A stretch of DNA of 64,000 nt from Herpetosiphon giganteus (GTDB taxonomy: Bacteria; Chloroflexota; Chloroflexia; Chloroflexales; Herpetosiphonaceae), in assembly GCF_016907925.1 (NCBI RefSeq), contig NZ_JAFBCZ010000012.1:62001-126000 (forward strand), in the 5' to 3' direction. Both the position numbers and the translations under genes were made by a program. Of the stretch, positions 62,290-64,000 are shown in pieces; position 1 is the first letter of the stretch, and each line of letters begins with the position of its first letter. The notes under the pieces are model-generated. The model was given only the letters and a program-made list of their open reading frames with translations, searched no databases and was not told where the DNA came from.

Positions 62290-63441
62290 CTATTCAGCCC
62301 GTCCGCGTCCTGTATCGCCATAGCCAGTCAGTTCAACGTAGCCATAACCGGTCGCAGTGCCGCTAATCGCCACCGAGCCTTCCCAATAGCGAATCGTCAG
62401 CGGCATTTCTTGGTTGGCAACTTGCGGCGTAATGCTCAATTCAAGTTGTTCGCTGGGCAAGCTCAAACGCCATTGGCCTGGATACTGAATGCCTTGCTCG
62501 CTTTGCCATTGCTTGGTTACTTCGAGGGTTAGCTCGCTCTGAGCAATTTTGCGGGTCGAGCCATCGGCCAAGGTCAACATTCCACCCGATAGATGGTTGA
62601 TTGAGCCATCTTGATTGCGAATATTGAAGTAGGTCAGTTCGCGTTGGTCATCAAGCTGGATTGCAAACCAATCCCAGCCAACCGCTTGACCTTCGAGCGC
62701 CCCCGAACCCCATTCGTGATCCATCCATGCTTTGCCAGTTACCGCAATTTCGCGACCATCAATGGTCAGCGTGCCGCTGGTGGTCATGTTGGTTAGCGAA
62801 TAATAATACGAAGCATTGCCCAGCTCAGCACCTTTTTGGCTCAGGCCACGATCGCCTTGCAAGGTTGGGGTTTTGCTCGATTCAAGTTTGAGGTTAAGCG
62901 CAATCGGTGCTTGCTGCGCTGTGAGCTGCATGGTCATGCCTTCGGGGCCGCTGCCAACTGCCTGCCAATCTTCAACAAAAACCTTGAAAGGATCACCAGT
63001 TGCATTGGCCAGTTGGGGATTGCCACGCATAAAGCGCTCGAAGGCATAAAAGCGTTGATTGGCCACATCGGTTAATCCCAAGTGCGCCATATAAATGTCG
63101 CTGGTTGCCAAACTCGCGGTGCGACTAATCACCTGATCGGTGGCGGCTGAGCGAAAAAAGGTCAGTTGAAAGCCAAAACGCTGGCCATCAGCACTGACCA
63201 AATTGCCAGTGTAATACCACCATTCGGTGCGATAGCCAGCATGCAGGCCATGATCGGCGGGAAACTGAAATGGTCGTGGCTCGGTTGCGCGCACATAATC
63301 GCCCTGATTGGCTTGGCTCAACATCCCAACGGCACTGATCGAGGTTTGAATTTCGGTTTGGCTTGGTTGCAACAGCCACCAAGCGCCACCAGCAAGCACA
63401 GCCACAATCAGCAATGAACCTATAATCAAACGTATTCGCAT
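62290..63441 (-). CDS. CrtC/AttH-like lipocalin-fold exported protein
   Basis: A 383-residue protein with an N-terminal signal anchor (RIRLIIGSLLIVAVLAGGAWWLL). FPADHGLHAGYRTEWWYYTGNL and FGFQLTFFRSA, with WMDHEWGSGALEGQAVGWDWFAIQLDD, are the signature of the CrtC/AttH family (carotenoid 1,2-hydratase and predicted secreted hydrolases). In many bacteria this gene accompanies an ABC transporter; none lies here. Carotenoid modification is possible but secretion argues for another substrate. Confidence 0.87.
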   Translation of the reverse strand: MRIRLIIGSLLIVAVLAGGAWWLLQPSQTEIQTSISAVGMLSQANQGDYVRATEPRPFQFPADHGLHAGYRTEWWYYTGNLVSADGQRFGFQLTFFRSAATDQVISRTASLATSDIYMAHLGLTDVANQRFYAFERFMRGNPQLANATGDPFKVFVEDWQAVGSGPEGMTMQLTAQQAPIALNLKLESSKTPTLQGDRGLSQKGAELGNASYYYSLTNMTTSGTLTIDGREIAVTGKAWMDHEWGSGALEGQAVGWDWFAIQLDDQRELTYFNIRNQDGSINHLSGGMLTLADGSTRKIAQSELTLEVTKQWQSEQGIQYPGQWRLSLPSEQLELSITPQVANQEMPLTIRYWEGSVAISGTATGYGYVELTGYGDTGRGRAE

Positions 63442-63465
63442 ACGACGTTACTCCTTGAAAACAGC

Positions 63466-63494
63466 AACGCATCCAGTGCAATGCTGGATGCGTT
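63466..63494 (-). terminator. Hairpin ending the partial membrane gene
   Basis: AACGCATCCAG and complement form an 11-bp stem with a 7-base loop; TGTTTT follows on the minus strand. It lies 28 bases past that gene and just upstream of the CrtC/AttH start. Confidence 0.75.
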
Positions 63495-63521
63495 ACATAG
63501 CAATCGTATCACGAAATTAGC

Positions 63522-64000
63522 TTATGAGAATAGCCAAATTAGGCCGGCAACCACCAAACTAAGCAAGCCAAAGAGTACAAAAATGCGCCGTTGAACGCGT
63601 GAAACACCACTAAAATCAAATGGCACTTGATAATCGTTGGTTGCTGGCAGTTGTTGCAACAACATTGGCCAAAGCTTAGCGATGTTTGCCCAGCGCAATG
63701 GATTGATAATCACAATCGTATTGCGCAGATCCTCGCTGGCTAAACGCCGCAGCTGTGGCTCGGGCAAATTGGCATGAGGCTGGCGCAAAATGAGGTAAGG
63801 CAGGGCTAGCCCGGCGATGCTCTGCAACGTGCCAACTCCTGCAACCTGCTCCCAATCAATCGTCACGGTATGGCCTGATTGTTTGATGATCAAGTTGGTT
63901 GCGCTGATGCTGAGCCGCTGATTCAGCCCCCGCCCAAGCCAAATCAGGATGCCGACTAAAAATAAGAGGCCAATCCCAAGTTTTACGCCTGGCGCAGTTA
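63522..64000 (-). CDS. Membrane protein, 5' end outside the window
   Basis: The frame is open to the window edge, so at least 159 residues are present and the start is missing. An N-terminal membrane helix (LGIGLLFLVGILIWL), a central beta domain (IIKQSGHTVTIDWEQVAGV...), and a C-terminal helix (FVLFGLLSLVVAGLIWLF) suggest a PH-like domain between two membrane anchors. A TTG at 63893 is not taken as the start because the upstream frame is continuous and hydrophobic. Function unknown. Confidence 0.6.
   Translation of the reverse strand, partial: TAPGVKLGIGLLFLVGILIWLGRGLNQRLSISATNLIIKQSGHTVTIDWEQVAGVGTLQSIAGLALPYLILRQPHANLPEPQLRRLASEDLRNTIVIINPLRWANIAKLWPMLLQQLPATNDYQVPFDFSGVSRVQRRIFVLFGLLSLVVAGLIWLFS

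Overview
The window looks like a chromosomal segment of a filamentous Chloroflexota bacterium, most likely Herpetosiphon or a close relative. This is inferred from the roughly even base composition, the gene repertoire (secreted repeat proteins, an animal-type alpha-amylase, large signalling proteins, CHAT/NB-ARC proteins) and recalled family resemblance; no database search was possible. Genes lie on both strands in short operons and most of the sequence is coding.

Layout. 1-1.8 kb: the end of a sirtuin gene and a small minus-strand operon (VOC protein, zinc-ribbon-like protein, lipoprotein). 2.2-9.5 kb: a secreted calcium-type repeat protein, a family 4 glycosyltransferase with a TPR/zinc-ribbon membrane protein, and an aromatic amino acid cluster (aroC, membrane protein, tyrA). 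9.6-12.6 kb: tRNA-Trp with its own promoter and terminator, then mutS. 13-18.4 kb: two large secreted proteins, a beta-propeller-like repeat protein and a convergent PhoD-type phosphatase. 18.5-26.8 kb: membrane and signalling genes (STAS protein, VanW protein, AI-2E-type permease, GAF-PAS histidine kinase) ending in a tiny HTH protein that overlaps a solitary DNA adenine methyltransferase. 27-29 kb: a secreted animal-type alpha-amylase with a starch-binding domain.

29.8-36.8 kb is a complete F-type ATP synthase operon (atpB-E-F-H-A-G-D-C) with a near-consensus promoter, followed by mreB, an HD-domain protein and ATP-dependent pckA. 40.8-44.7 kb holds the most unusual gene, a 1308-residue CHAT protease-like / NB-ARC ATPase / TPR fusion. 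It is the best candidate in the window for a regulated-death or defence protein, and it is bracketed by two palindromic elements of about 115 bp.

45.2-51 kb carries a PyrK-like iron-sulfur flavoprotein, the proline-catabolic aldehyde dehydrogenase, a lone receiver domain, a lipoprotein/NUDIX pair, a nitroreductase and a DinB protein. 51-55.8 kb has DUF402 and glycosyltransferase 2 genes, then a tight DUF2270-GH57-PP2C operon with a leaderless-type promoter. 55.8-64 kb holds a class I methyltransferase, a nucleotidyltransferase, DUF3291, GNAT, a small membrane protein, oligoendopeptidase F, ruvC with an acidic-tailed partner, a CrtC/AttH-like lipocalin and a partial membrane protein.

A second layer of information is intergenic. 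Families of imperfect 9-nt-period repeats (CACGAAGGA / CGCGAAGAA type), G-rich GGGGTCAGGGG-type repeats, and long inverted repeats recur at many gene borders, and two of the G-rich runs fit a G-quadruplex pattern immediately after atpA and mreB.
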